DNA from: Arthrobacter woluwensis
GTDB taxonomy: Bacteria; Actinomycetota; Actinomycetes; Actinomycetales; Micrococcaceae
DNA: 64,000 bases
Assembly: GCF_900105345.1 (NCBI RefSeq)
Contig: NZ_FNSN01000003.1
Coordinates: forward strand, 2,170,001-2,234,000
Direction: 5' to 3'
In this document: one piece after another, positions 51,284 through 60,025 of the stretch
How the letters are laid out: the number at the start of each line of letters is the position of its first letter
How positions within the stretch are numbered: position 1 is the stretch's first letter
Translations under genes and position numbers: made by a program
The notes under the pieces: generated by a model
Databases searched by the model: none
The model's input: the letters and a program-made list of their open reading frames with translations, nothing else
Told to the model about the DNA's origin: nothing

Positions 51284-52593
51284 CAGTCCTCTTCCTCCCG
51301 GGACTCCGCGGTCCCACGTTCAGTTTCATTCGACTCCTGGGCCAGGACGTGGTGGACACGGTTCCTCCGGCCCTCAATGCTCAGCGCTTCCAGCCGCAGC
51401 CCGTGGGTGCAGGCGACGCTGCCCAGGATCGGAACCCTGCCCAGCGCCTTGGCGAGGAGGCCGCCGACGGAATCGACGTCGTCGTCCTCGATCTCCCGGT
51501 CGAAAAGCTCACCCAGGTGGTCGATCGGCATGCGGGCGTTCACCCGGAACGTGCCCGGCGCCAGTTCGACGAACTCAGCAGCCTCGGAGTCGTACTCGTC
51601 CACGATCTCGCCCACGATCTCCTCGATGAGATCCTCCAGGGTCACCAGACCCGCGGTGCCGCCGTATTCGTCGATCACGATCGCCATGTGGACCTGCTCG
51701 GTCTGGAGTTCCTTGAGAAGCTCCGCCACCGGCTTCGACTCCGGCACGAACCGCACCGGCCGCATGAGGGCGATCAGGGAGATCGAGGAATCCGGTCCAC
51801 GTCCGAACAGAGCCGCCGCCACATCCTTCAGGTAGAGGATGCCCAGCACGTCGTCCGCGCTCTCCCCCACGACGGGGACGCGCGAGTTGCCGCTGCGCAG
51901 GAAGAGGCTCATCGCCTGTTCCAGCGTCTGTTCGCTGCCGATGTGGACGATGTCGGTGCGGGGCACCATGACGGCGCGGACGAGGGTGTCCTCCAGGTCG
52001 AAGACGCTCTGGATGAGTTCGGCCTCGCCCTCTTCGATGAGCTCGGAATCGCTCGAGCGCTCGAAGAGCTCCCGCACTTCGGCGCTGGTCAGCGAACCGA
52101 GCTCGTCATGCGTGTCGACGTCCGAGCCGTGCGAGGACGGCAGCACGGCCGTGCCGAAACGCTGCAGCCATTCCGGGATCGGGCCGAGGACCAGGCGCAG
52201 GACGTGGACGAGGGACGCCGTGTACCGGACGGTCGCGGCCGGGTGCAGCCGGCCGAGACGGCGCGGCGACACCCCGACGAGCACGAAGCCGACCAGGGCC
52301 ATGATGACCGTGGCGATGAGCCCCGCGAGCCATACGTTCTCGATGAGCCCGGACACCGCGAGCGTCAGGGCGACCGCGCCGGCCATCTCGAACCAGATGC
52401 GCCAGAAGCGCAGCGACCTCAGGTGCGCCTGCGCGTCGTCGAGCACCCGGTTGGCCGCGTGCCCGGGACGGGACTCAGCCAGATCGTCGAGGGCGTGACG
52501 GGGCAGGAACGCAAGGGCCGATTCGGCCGCCGAGAGGATGGCGCCGATGACCAGGAAGACGACCGTCAGGACCAGCAGTACCGCCAGGGTCAT
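51283..52593 (-). CDS. HlyC/CorC-family CBS-domain membrane protein (CNNM-like)
   Basis: A 436-residue protein. An N-terminal CNNM/DUF21 membrane domain with about four helices (VVFLVIGAILSAAESALAFL) precedes a Bateman module of two CBS domains (VMVPRTDIVHIGSEQTLEQAM; FVPESKPVAELLKELQTEQVHMAIVIDEYGG) and a CorC_HlyC domain (GTFRVNARMPIDHLGELF). Relatives are divalent-cation (Mg or Co) export or homeostasis factors. It overlaps ybeY by 4 bp. Confidence 0.92.
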   Translation of the reverse strand: MTLAVLLVLTVVFLVIGAILSAAESALAFLPRHALDDLAESRPGHAANRVLDDAQAHLRSLRFWRIWFEMAGAVALTLAVSGLIENVWLAGLIATVIMALVGFVLVGVSPRRLGRLHPAATVRYTASLVHVLRLVLGPIPEWLQRFGTAVLPSSHGSDVDTHDELGSLTSAEVRELFERSSDSELIEEGEAELIQSVFDLEDTLVRAVMVPRTDIVHIGSEQTLEQAMSLFLRSGNSRVPVVGESADDVLGILYLKDVAAALFGRGPDSSISLIALMRPVRFVPESKPVAELLKELQTEQVHMAIVIDEYGGTAGLVTLEDLIEEIVGEIVDEYDSEAAEFVELAPGTFRVNARMPIDHLGELFDREIEDDDVDSVGGLLAKALGRVPILGSVACTHGLRLEALSIEGRRNRVHHVLAQESNETERGTAESREEED

Positions 52594-53063
52594 TCGGTGG
52601 TCTCCAGGGGGGCGTCCTTGCCCAGGAAGGAGGAGAGCAGCTGGCGCTGAAGGCCGAACATCTCGGCCTTCTCCTCCGGCTCAGCGTGGTCGAAGCCCAG
52701 GAGGTGGAGGATTCCGTGCGTGGCGAGCAGGAGCATCTCCTCCTCGGTGCTGTGGCCGGCGTTCTTCGCCTGGATCTCGGCCACCTGCGGGCAGATGGCG
52801 ATGTCGCCCAGCATGCCGGCCGGGGTGATCCGGCCGGGAGCACCCGGGGTCAGCTCATCCATGGGGACCGAGAGCACGTCCGTGGCGCCCGGCTCGTCCA
52901 TCAGCTCGATGTGGAGCTTCTCCATCGTGGGCTCGTCGACCAGGAGCACGGACAGTTCGGCCTCGGGGTGGATGTAGAGCTCGTCGAAGATGAACCGCGC
53001 GAGGCGGACGATGTCCTCGGCATTGGCGTCGACGCCGGATTCGTTGTTGACCTCGATGCTCAT
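52590..53063 (-). CDS. ybeY: Endoribonuclease YbeY
   Basis: A 157-residue YbeY. The zinc site THGILHLLGFDH supplies H116, H120 and H126. It takes part in 16S rRNA 3' maturation and ribosome quality control, and Era binds the same rRNA region. It overlaps phoH (4 bp) and the CorC-like gene (4 bp), so the operon is translationally coupled. Confidence 0.95.
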   Translation of the reverse strand: MSIEVNNESGVDANAEDIVRLARFIFDELYIHPEAELSVLLVDEPTMEKLHIELMDEPGATDVLSVPMDELTPGAPGRITPAGMLGDIAICPQVAEIQAKNAGHSTEEEMLLLATHGILHLLGFDHAEPEEKAEMFGLQRQLLSSFLGKDAPLETTE

Positions 53064-54196
53064 GCGGTGGCTCCTGGCTCGGTGGTGCTGTGCTCTGTGC
53101 TGCTGCGCTCGGCGCTGCCGTCCAGGCCTGCTGCCTGGCGGGAGGAGGTGCGACGGCGGTGCGTGCCTCGCTGCTGCTCCTCATCCCAATGGTTGTAAGC
53201 GGTCACGATGTCCCCCACGAGGCGGTGGCGCACCACGTCGCTGGCGTCGAGGACGGAGAAGTTGATGTCTTCGATGCCGTCCAGGATGCCCTGGACGATC
53301 TTGAGACCCGAGGTCGTCCCGCCCGGCAGATCCACCTGGCTGGTGTCACCCGTGACCACCATCTTGGAGCCGAAGCCCAGACGGGTGAGGAACATCTTCA
53401 TCTGCTCCGGGGTGGTGTTCTGGGCCTCGTCCAGAATGATGAACGCCTCGTTGAGGGTGCGGCCACGCATGTACGCGAGCGGCGCCACCTCGATGGTCCC
53501 CGCCGCCATCAGGCGCGGGATCGACTCCGGATCCATCATGTCGTGCAGCGCGTCGAACAGCGGTCGCAGGTACGGGTCGATCTTGTCATTGAGCGTGCCG
53601 GGTAGGAAGCCCAGCCGTTCGCCCGCCTCGACCGCGGGACGCGTGAGGATGATCCGGGTGACTTCCTTGTTCTGCAGCGCCTGGACCGCTTTCGCCATGG
53701 CCAGGTAGGTCTTGCCGGTGCCGGCCGGGCCGAGTCCGAACACGATCGTGTTCTGGTCGATCGCATCGACATAGCTCTTCTGATTGAGCGTCTTGGGGCG
53801 GATCGTGCGGCCGCGGCTGCTGAGGATGTTCTGCGTCAGGACCTCGGTGGGCGTCGGCACGGTGCGTGCGCTCAGCATGCCGAGGAGCTGGACCACGAGC
53901 TCGCGGGTGACGGGGGTGCCCCGCTCCGACAGCGACTTGAGTTCCAGGACCAGACGGTGTGCCAGCTGGACGTTCTCGGTGGGACCCTTCAGGGTCAGTT
54001 CGTTGCCGCGCACGTGGAACGTCACGGCGGGGAAGGCGGACTCGAGACCGCGCAGGGATTCGTCGTGGGCGCCCAGTGCCCGCACCATGGCCTCGCCCGT
54101 GTCGAAGAGGATGACCTCGGTCCGCGAGAGGGGCGTGCTGTGCGGGAAGTCGGCATGACCTGACAGGGCCCCCGATGACATGGTTTCTTCGCTCAT
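53060..54196 (-). CDS. PhoH-family ATPase
   Basis: A 378-residue PhoH-like protein. A KH-type N-terminal part is followed by Walker A GPAGTGKT (156-163), Walker [11 protein letters not shown] and the sensor [13 protein letters not shown] Ser/Thr/Glu-rich tail of about 40 residues ends the protein. PhoH proteins are predicted RNA helicases. Genomic linkage with ybeY and era points to rRNA processing. I chose the ATG at 54196; a downstream ATG at 54181 would also fit. Confidence 0.93.
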   Translation of the reverse strand: MSEETMSSGALSGHADFPHSTPLSRTEVILFDTGEAMVRALGAHDESLRGLESAFPAVTFHVRGNELTLKGPTENVQLAHRLVLELKSLSERGTPVTRELVVQLLGMLSARTVPTPTEVLTQNILSSRGRTIRPKTLNQKSYVDAIDQNTIVFGLGPAGTGKTYLAMAKAVQALQNKEVTRIILTRPAVEAGERLGFLPGTLNDKIDPYLRPLFDALHDMMDPESIPRLMAAGTIEVAPLAYMRGRTLNEAFIILDEAQNTTPEQMKMFLTRLGFGSKMVVTGDTSQVDLPGGTTSGLKIVQGILDGIEDINFSVLDASDVVRHRLVGDIVTAYNHWDEEQQRGTHRRRTSSRQAAGLDGSAERSSTEHSTTEPGATA

Positions 54197-54481
54197 GGTG
54201 CCGGCCCTCGTGACCGGATATCCCTTTCGTGGAAATCGTGCGGCCATGAAGTCCATGGCCTGCTGAAAGTCTACGTCAGGACGCCGGAGGGTCACGGGTT
54301 GGGCACAGCGGGGTATCAATCGGATTTCACTTCCGGGGGCTGCCCGCTCAGAGGCACGGCGACCTGACGGGGTGTGGCAAGGTGGAACGTGGGGCGTGCT
54401 GATCAGCAGGCCCTTTCGCATGGGCGTGCATCACCCATCGATCCCGAGGGAACAACCCGGCCGGCAGGAGGAAGGAGCACC

Positions 54482-55408
54482 ATGACGTCGATCAGCGCAC
54501 GACGACGGCGCCTTCCCGCGCGTCTGCTGGCACTCCCCCTCGCCGCGGCTCTCCTGTCCGCCTGCACGGCGACACCCTCGGTGACCGAGTCGTCCGGTCT
54601 GCCGGACCCGCAGTCGCTGGCCACCTCCGTGCCGGATGTCACAGCGGTCCCGAGCGAGACGGCGGACACCGCGACCCAGGTGCAGGTCTACTGGATCGGG
54701 CGCACGGGCGGCAACGCTTATCTCTTCTCGGAGCCTCGTAAGACCGGCGCCGGCGACGATCCTGTCACCTCGGCGCTGAAGGTCATGATGGCCCAGAAGC
54801 CCGAGGATCCCGACTACTTCACCGCCTGGCAGGCTCCGCACCGTCTGGCCGCGTCCATGTCCGGGGTCTCGACCATCACGGTGGATGTCAGTGCGGACGC
54901 CTTCTCCAAGAACCTCGACCCGTCGATGGCCAAACGGGCCATGCAGCAGCTGGTCTTCACGGCGGTGTCCGCCGCGCGCGCTTCAGGAATGGTCGACGCT
55001 TCGGTGGAACCCGACGTCGTGCTCCTGATCGACGGGCGCAATGACGTCGAGGCGTTCGGCTCGATCCCCTTGAATCTCCCGTTCCACCGGGACCTCGCGT
55101 TCCTCTCCCCTGTGCGCATCATGGTCCCCCAGGACCAGGCCGTCCTCAGCTCGGGCACGGTCGCATTCAACGGCGTGGTGCTGGGCGGCCAGAAGGACGT
55201 GACCTGGTCGGTCGCTCCGGCCGGCTCACCCGAAGGCCAGGACGTGCTGTCCTCGGACAAGGTCGCCGTCACTCAGACGGCGGTCAAGGTGGGGCGCTTC
55301 GCCTCCCGGGTCGACCTGCCGAAGGGCACGTACGAGCTGACCGTGTCCGCCGCGGTCCCCGGCACGGCTCAGCCGGTCCAGGATTCGAAGACGGTCACCA
55401 TCCGCTGA
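54482..55408 (+). CDS. GerMN-domain lipoprotein
   Basis: A 308-residue lipoprotein. A signal helix ends in lipobox LLSAC. A GerMN (sporulation/spore germination) domain follows at about 65-180 (VQVYWIGRTGGNAYLFSEPR, ALKVMMAQKPEDPDYFTAW, ITVDVSADAF, AMQQLVFTAV), and then an immunoglobulin-like Gmad2 region to the C-terminus (VRIMVPQDQAVLSSGTVAFNGVVLG to DLPKGTYELTVSAAV). Homologues occur next to LpqB/MtrAB in other Actinobacteria. The role is probably at the cell envelope. AGGAGGAAGGAG gives a very strong ribosome site before the ATG. Confidence 0.85.
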   Translation: MTSISARRRRLPARLLALPLAAALLSACTATPSVTESSGLPDPQSLATSVPDVTAVPSETADTATQVQVYWIGRTGGNAYLFSEPRKTGAGDDPVTSALKVMMAQKPEDPDYFTAWQAPHRLAASMSGVSTITVDVSADAFSKNLDPSMAKRAMQQLVFTAVSAARASGMVDASVEPDVVLLIDGRNDVEAFGSIPLNLPFHRDLAFLSPVRIMVPQDQAVLSSGTVAFNGVVLGGQKDVTWSVAPAGSPEGQDVLSSDKVAVTQTAVKVGRFASRVDLPKGTYELTVSAAVPGTAQPVQDSKTVTIR

Positions 55409-55417
55409 GATCCCGCC

Positions 55418-56170
55418 TCACCAGCGTCCGAGCACGGTGTTCGCGACGACCAGCGCCGCCGGTCCCGCCGACGATGACCGCAGCACGTGCGGTCCCAGCA
55501 GTGCGGTGCGGGCACCCGCCTCGTGGAACGCAGCCACCTCGGACGGGGAGATCCCACCCTCCGGTCCCACGATGAGCAGAACCTCACCGTCGAGCTCCCG
55601 GATGGCATCCAGCTGCGAGGCGAGCGAGCCACTCGCGTCCTCGTGGAGGACGAATGCCGCGCCCGAGCGGGAGATGCGCCGGGCGAGTGCCGCCGAATCG
55701 AGGACATCCTCGACCTCCGGTGTACGGGCGCGCCGCGACTGCTTCGTGGCGGCCCGGATGACGGAACGCCACTTCGCCAGGGCCTTCGCCGCCCGGTCCC
55801 CCCGCCAGCGGACGATCGAACGGTCGGACTGCCACGGGATGACCCCGTCGATGCCCAGTTCCGTCGCGCTCTCGATCGCCTGCTCGTCGCGGTCGCCCTT
55901 CGCCAGGGCCTGCACCAGGATCAGGCGGGGCGACACCGCCGGTTCCCGCACGATCTCGAGCGCCCGAACCACCAGCTCACCAGCGTCGGACGATTCCACC
56001 GTGCCGATGACGCGTGTCCCCTGCTCGTCCACGAGATCGACGCCCTCGCCGGCCGACAGCCGCTTGACCGTGACGGCGTGCCGCGCTTCGGCGCCGTCGA
56101 CGGTCACGAGACCGGAAGGCTCCACCTCATCGAGGGAACCGGCGGGGACGAAGAAGACCGGGTTGCTCAT
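55418..56170 (-). CDS. rsmE: 16S rRNA (uracil1498-N3)-methyltransferase
   Basis: A 250-residue RsmE with the PUA-like N-terminal domain (FFVPAGSLDEVEPSGLVTVDGAEARHAVTVKRLSAGEGVDLVD) and a SPOUT knot domain (LVQALAKGDRDEQAIESATELGIDGVIPW; VGPEGGISPSEVAAFHEAG; LLGPHVLRSSSAGPAALV). It methylates U1498 in 16S rRNA. It starts 3 nt after dnaJ and is third in the hrcA operon, the usual actinobacterial order. Confidence 0.94.
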   Translation of the reverse strand: MSNPVFFVPAGSLDEVEPSGLVTVDGAEARHAVTVKRLSAGEGVDLVDEQGTRVIGTVESSDAGELVVRALEIVREPAVSPRLILVQALAKGDRDEQAIESATELGIDGVIPWQSDRSIVRWRGDRAAKALAKWRSVIRAATKQSRRARTPEVEDVLDSAALARRISRSGAAFVLHEDASGSLASQLDAIRELDGEVLLIVGPEGGISPSEVAAFHEAGARTALLGPHVLRSSSAGPAALVVANTVLGRW

Positions 56171-56173
56171 GGC

Positions 56174-57298
56174 TCAGAGGTTGCCGAACTTGTCGCGGAG
56201 CTTGGCGAACATTCCGCCGCTGCTGGCGAGCTTGCCCTCGGTGAACTCCTCGTCGCGGAGCCCGGCGAGCTTCCGCAGCAGCTCCTCCTGTTCGGCGTCG
56301 AGCTTCGTGGGGGTCTCCACCTGGATGCGGACCTTGAGATCGCCGCGGCCGTAGCCGCGCAGGTGGGTGACACCGAGCTCATGGAGAGTGATCACCTCAC
56401 CGGACTGCGTGCCGGGCTTGATGCTGATCGTCTGCGGACCGTCGAAGGTCTCCAGCTCGACGTCGGTGCCGAGGGCCGCCGCGGTCATGGGGACCTTCAG
56501 CGCGGCCTGCAGGTCGTCGCCGTCGCGCGTGTAGGTCTTGTCCGGGTTCACCCTGACCTGGACGTACAGATCCCCCGAGGGACCGCCGGCGATGCCGGCT
56601 TCACCGTGGCCGGAGAGCTGGATCCGGGTTCCGGTGCTCACCCCGGCGGGGATCTTGATGGAGAGGGAACGGTGCGAGCGGACGCGGCCCTGGCCGTTGC
56701 ACTCGTTGCACGGGTCCTTGATCACGGTGCCGAAGCCCTGGCAGCTGGGGCACGTGGCGGCCGTCATGACCTGGCCCAGGATGGACCGCACCGGGCGCTG
56801 GACCTGGCCCGCGCCATGGCAGATATCGCAGCGCTCCGGGCTCGTGCCCGGCTGGCAGCAGCTGCCGTCGCAGGTCTCACACACCACGGCCGTCTCCAGC
56901 TCGAGCGTCTTCTCCACGCCGAACACGGCGTCCTTGAGATCGATGCGGACCTCGACCAGGGCGTCCTGGCCGCGCCGCACCCGGGAGGCCGGGCCGGCAG
57001 CGGCGCCGCCGCCACCGAAGAAGGTGTCGAAGATATCCTGGAAGGCGAAGCCGGAACCGGAGTATCCGCCGAAACCGTTGTCGGTGCCGTTCTCATTGCC
57101 CGTGGTGTCGTAGACCCGGCGCTTCTCGGGATCCGAGAGGACCTCGTAGGCATGCGTCACGGCCTTGAACTGCTCGGCGGCGTCGTCCCCGGAGTTGACA
57201 TCCGGGTGGAGGGTCCGCGCGAGCTTGCGGTAGGCCTTCTTGATCTCCTCACCGCTGGCGTCGCGCGGGACTCCGAGGACTTCATAGTGACTGCTCAC
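56174..57298 (-). CDS. dnaJ: Chaperone DnaJ (DnaJ2 type)
   Basis: A 374-residue DnaJ. The J-domain has HPD at 31-33. A G/F-rich linker with a GGGGAAAG run follows, then a zinc-binding domain of four Cys repeats ([24 protein letters not shown] and CNECNGQG); the first is altered from CxxCxGxG to CxxCxGxC. The C-terminal substrate domains are intact. It stimulates DnaK. Linkage to hrcA rather than dnaK marks the DnaJ2 paralogue common in Actinobacteria. GAGGAAGAGAAG precedes the GTG start. Confidence 0.94.
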   Translation of the reverse strand: MSSHYEVLGVPRDASGEEIKKAYRKLARTLHPDVNSGDDAAEQFKAVTHAYEVLSDPEKRRVYDTTGNENGTDNGFGGYSGSGFAFQDIFDTFFGGGGAAAGPASRVRRGQDALVEVRIDLKDAVFGVEKTLELETAVVCETCDGSCCQPGTSPERCDICHGAGQVQRPVRSILGQVMTAATCPSCQGFGTVIKDPCNECNGQGRVRSHRSLSIKIPAGVSTGTRIQLSGHGEAGIAGGPSGDLYVQVRVNPDKTYTRDGDDLQAALKVPMTAAALGTDVELETFDGPQTISIKPGTQSGEVITLHELGVTHLRGYGRGDLKVRIQVETPTKLDAEQEELLRKLAGLRDEEFTEGKLASSGGMFAKLRDKFGNL

Positions 57299-57358
57299 GT
57301 GTGTGTACTTCTCTTCCTCTGTTGGGTGAAATGCAGTGGCGTCGGGCGACCGGTCAGG

Positions 57359-58372
57359 TCACCCCGCCAGAATCCGTGAAAGGTAACGTGCGACGGCGCG
57401 CACCGCCGCCATGGAGGACGGATAGTCCATACGGGTGGGGCCGAGGACGCCCACCTTCGAGGCGGACCCCTTGCCGTAGCCGGTGGCCACCACCGAGGTG
57501 CCGGCGAGCTCGTCGAACGGGTTCTCGCGTCCGATGCTGACGGCGACGCCATGCTGGTCCTGATGCATCTCGGTGAGCAGCCGCAGCATGACCACCTGCT
57601 CCTCGAGCGCCTCCAGCACCGGCCCGATGCTCAGGGGGAAATCCATGGTGGCGCGCGCCAGATTGGCGGTTCCCGCCAGGACGATCCGCTCCTCGGCGCT
57701 CGAGTCGAGAAGCGACAGGAGCGCGGACGCGAGTGCGGCGGCGGGCTGCTGAAGGCCCGGGGCAACCGTCGCGGTCAGGACCGGGACGGTCTCCCGCAGC
57801 GCATCGAGCGGCTGATTAGCGCAGGCTGCCAGGAACATCGTCCTCAGCACCGCGACGTCGGATTCCGCCAGGACCTGTCCCAGATCCACCACCCGCTGGT
57901 CCACCGACCCGGTGTCGGTGATCAGCACGAGCAGCACCTGGGGACCTCCGAGCGCGACCACTTCGAGATGCCGCAGGCGGGCCTGGCTGGCCTTGGGGTA
58001 TTGGACCACGGCCACCTGCCGTGTCAGCTGGGACAGGAGCCGGGCCGACCGTTCCAACACGTCATCAAGGTCGGAGGCGCTGTCGAGGAAGGAGTGGATG
58101 GCGCGGCGCTCAGCGGCGGACAGCGGTTTGACGGAGGCCAGCTGGTCCACGAAAAGACGGTAGCCCTTGTCCGTCGGAATGCGGCCGGCACTCGTATGAG
58201 GGGCCGCGATGAGCCCCTCCTCCTCCAGGGCCGCCATGTCATTGCGGATCGTCGCGCTGGACACACCCAGCTGATGGCGTTCCACCAGCACCTTCGATCC
58301 CACCGGCTCCCGGAAGTGGACGTAATCCTCCACAATGGCGCGCAGGACTTCGAGACGACGAGGATCACTCAC
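57359..58372 (-). CDS. hrcA: Heat-inducible transcription repressor HrcA
   Basis: A 337-residue HrcA: N-terminal winged helix (RRLEVLRAIVEDYVHFREPVGSKVLVERHQLGVSSATIRNDMAALEEEGLI), the HTSAGRIPTDKGYR signature, and a GAF-like C-terminal domain. It represses heat-shock genes by binding CIRCE, a perfect example of which lies 40 nt upstream of its start (58412-58438). It is autoregulated and heads hrcA-dnaJ-rsmE. GGAGG precedes the GTG at 58372. Confidence 0.96.
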   Translation of the reverse strand: MSDPRRLEVLRAIVEDYVHFREPVGSKVLVERHQLGVSSATIRNDMAALEEEGLIAAPHTSAGRIPTDKGYRLFVDQLASVKPLSAAERRAIHSFLDSASDLDDVLERSARLLSQLTRQVAVVQYPKASQARLRHLEVVALGGPQVLLVLITDTGSVDQRVVDLGQVLAESDVAVLRTMFLAACANQPLDALRETVPVLTATVAPGLQQPAAALASALLSLLDSSAEERIVLAGTANLARATMDFPLSIGPVLEALEEQVVMLRLLTEMHQDQHGVAVSIGRENPFDELAGTSVVATGYGKGSASKVGVLGPTRMDYPSSMAAVRAVARYLSRILAG

Positions 58373-58411
58373 TCGGCCACCTCCACATGCTCTTGCTCTT
58401 CGGCGTTTCTC

Positions 58412-58438
58412 TTAGCACTCTACCTCTCTAAGTGCTAA
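58412..58438. promoter_or_regulatory. CIRCE element (HrcA operator)
   Basis: TTAGCACTC-N9-AAGTGCTAA, one mismatch from the consensus TTAGCACTC-N9-GAGTGCTAA. It sits between hrcA and the divergent DUF3097 gene, next to a possible -10 (TAGTAT, 58442-58447) for the latter. Confidence 0.95.
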
Positions 58439-58497
58439 TTCTAGTATGCCTGCCCCGGACCCGGGACATCGCCAGGCGGAGAACAGCAGGAGGCTTC

Positions 58498-59337
58498 ATG
58501 TCCATCCATTCCTGGGGACCGCAGGACCTCAGCGCGCCCGCCAAGAAGCAGCTGCGCGAGGTGCCGGTGGAGCGAGGCATGGTCCTCGAGGAAGTTCAGA
58601 CCGGCTGGGTCGGCGCCGTGACACGCGTGGAGAAATCGGGCGGGATGCACATCCTCAGCTTGGAGGACCGCCGGGGCAAGGAGCGCTCCTTCCAGCTCGG
58701 CTTCGGCTTCCTCCTCGACGGCGAGGCGGTCAAGATCGTTCCGCCGCGCGCCGCTGCCGCTCAGCAGGGTCCCCGGCGCACCGCCAGCGGTTCCCTTCAT
58801 GTCGACACCAAAGCCCGTACGGCCCTCGCCAGCCGCATCTGGGTGGAAGGCAAGCACGACGCCGAACTCGTCGAGCGCGTCTGGGGTGACGATCTGCGGG
58901 TGGAGGGCATCGTCGTCGAGCCCCTGCACGGCATCGATGACCTGGAAGCGGCCGTCGCGGCCTTCGGCCCCGGGCCCGGCCGCAAGCTCGGCATCCTGGT
59001 CGATCACCTGGTGCCCGGCTCGAAGGAGCAGCGGATCGTCGACGCCCTGATGCGCAAGCCGGGCGTCGCCGGAAACGTCCTGGTGGTGGGCCATCCCTAC
59101 GTCGATGTGTGGCAGGCCATCAAGCCGCAGACCCTCGGCATCCCCGCCTGGCCGCAGATCCCCCGCGGCACGGACTGGAAGACGGGCATCCTCCAGGCCT
59201 TCGGCTGGCCGCACGCCACCGCGGAGGACATCGGCCTCGGCTGGCAGAAGCTGCTCTCCACGGTGCGCAGCTACGCTGACCTGGAACCGAGCCTGCTGGG
59301 GCGTGTCGAGGAGGTCATCGATTTCCTCACGGCCTGA
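58498..59337 (+). CDS. DUF3097 family protein
   Basis: A 279-residue protein with the DUF3097 pattern: VPVERGMVLEEVQTGWVGAVTRVEKSGG, FGFLLDGEAVKIVPP, ASRIWVEGKHDAELVERVWGDDLRVEGIVVEPLHGID and GLGWQKLLSTV. The WVEGKHDAELVE segment and the later LGILVDHL look TOPRIM-like (Glu and Asp positions), so a nucleic-acid role is conceivable. The family is uncharacterised and restricted to Actinobacteria. GCAGGAGG precedes the ATG at 58498. CIRCE lies 60 bp upstream, so heat induction is possible. Confidence 0.85.
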   Translation: MSIHSWGPQDLSAPAKKQLREVPVERGMVLEEVQTGWVGAVTRVEKSGGMHILSLEDRRGKERSFQLGFGFLLDGEAVKIVPPRAAAAQQGPRRTASGSLHVDTKARTALASRIWVEGKHDAELVERVWGDDLRVEGIVVEPLHGIDDLEAAVAAFGPGPGRKLGILVDHLVPGSKEQRIVDALMRKPGVAGNVLVVGHPYVDVWQAIKPQTLGIPAWPQIPRGTDWKTGILQAFGWPHATAEDIGLGWQKLLSTVRSYADLEPSLLGRVEEVIDFLTA

Positions 59338-59416
59338 CCTCCCAGCCACTATGCTGAGTAGGAAACGCCGTCACGTGCGCCGCCCGTGATCCGGAACTAC
59401 CTCAGGAGTAAAAGCT

Positions 59417-59935
59417 GTGTCTGACGCATCCGGACCGAAGCCCCAGGGAGCATCCTCCCCGGGCGATCAGCCGCGCTCCGCGTCCGGCATGAACGGCGGC
59501 CCGGCCCAGAAGAATCCGGCCCAGCACAACCCCGGCCAGGGCAACCCCGGTCAGACCTCTGGGGAGCACCCCTACACGGGCGCCAGCGCCGTCCCGGAGC
59601 CGCTGAGCTCCAGCGAGGACCGGCAATGGGCCATGCTGGCCCATTTCGGCGGCATTCTGGGCTTCATCCCCTCGCTGCTGATCTACTTGATCTTCAAGGA
59701 CCGGGGACCGTTCACGGCCCAGGAAGCGAAGGAAGCCCTCAACTTCACGCTGCCTCCCACACTGGTGGCCGTCGTGGCGAACATCTTGAGCCTCATCCCG
59801 TGGATCGGTGGGATCTTCGCGGTGATCGCGGCCCTGATCTGGATCGCACTCACGGTGTTCTCCGTGATCGCCGGCGTCCACGTCAACCGAGGCCAGCCAT
59901 ACCGCTACAAGTACAACCTGCGGCTCATCAAGTAG
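59417..59935 (+). CDS. DUF4870 domain membrane protein
   Basis: A 172-residue protein. About 65 disordered N-terminal residues rich in Pro, Gly, Gln and Asn precede a Tic20-like DUF4870 domain: DRQWAMLAHFGGILGFIPSLLIYLIFKDRGPFTAQEAKEALNF, then two more helices and HVNRGQPYRYKYNLRLI. Function unknown. CAGGAG precedes the GTG at 59417. It is monocistronic with a clear terminator. Confidence 0.85.
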   Translation: MSDASGPKPQGASSPGDQPRSASGMNGGPAQKNPAQHNPGQGNPGQTSGEHPYTGASAVPEPLSSSEDRQWAMLAHFGGILGFIPSLLIYLIFKDRGPFTAQEAKEALNFTLPPTLVAVVANILSLIPWIGGIFAVIAALIWIALTVFSVIAGVHVNRGQPYRYKYNLRLIK

Positions 59936-59938
59936 CCG

Positions 59939-59971
59939 AAAGGCGGAACCCCGGCTCGGGGTTCCGCCTTT
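59939..59971. terminator. Intrinsic terminator after the DUF4870 gene
   Basis: Perfect 15-bp stem AAAGGCGGAACCCCG/CGGGGTTCCGCCTTT with a 3-nt loop and a run of T residues continuing after the stem, 3 nt after the stop codon. It may also serve the convergent hemW transcript. Confidence 0.9.
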
Positions 59972-60025
59972 TTCATGCCCTGAACACTTCGTGCCCTGAC
60001 CACCGTCGGATGCCGGGCGGCAGGG

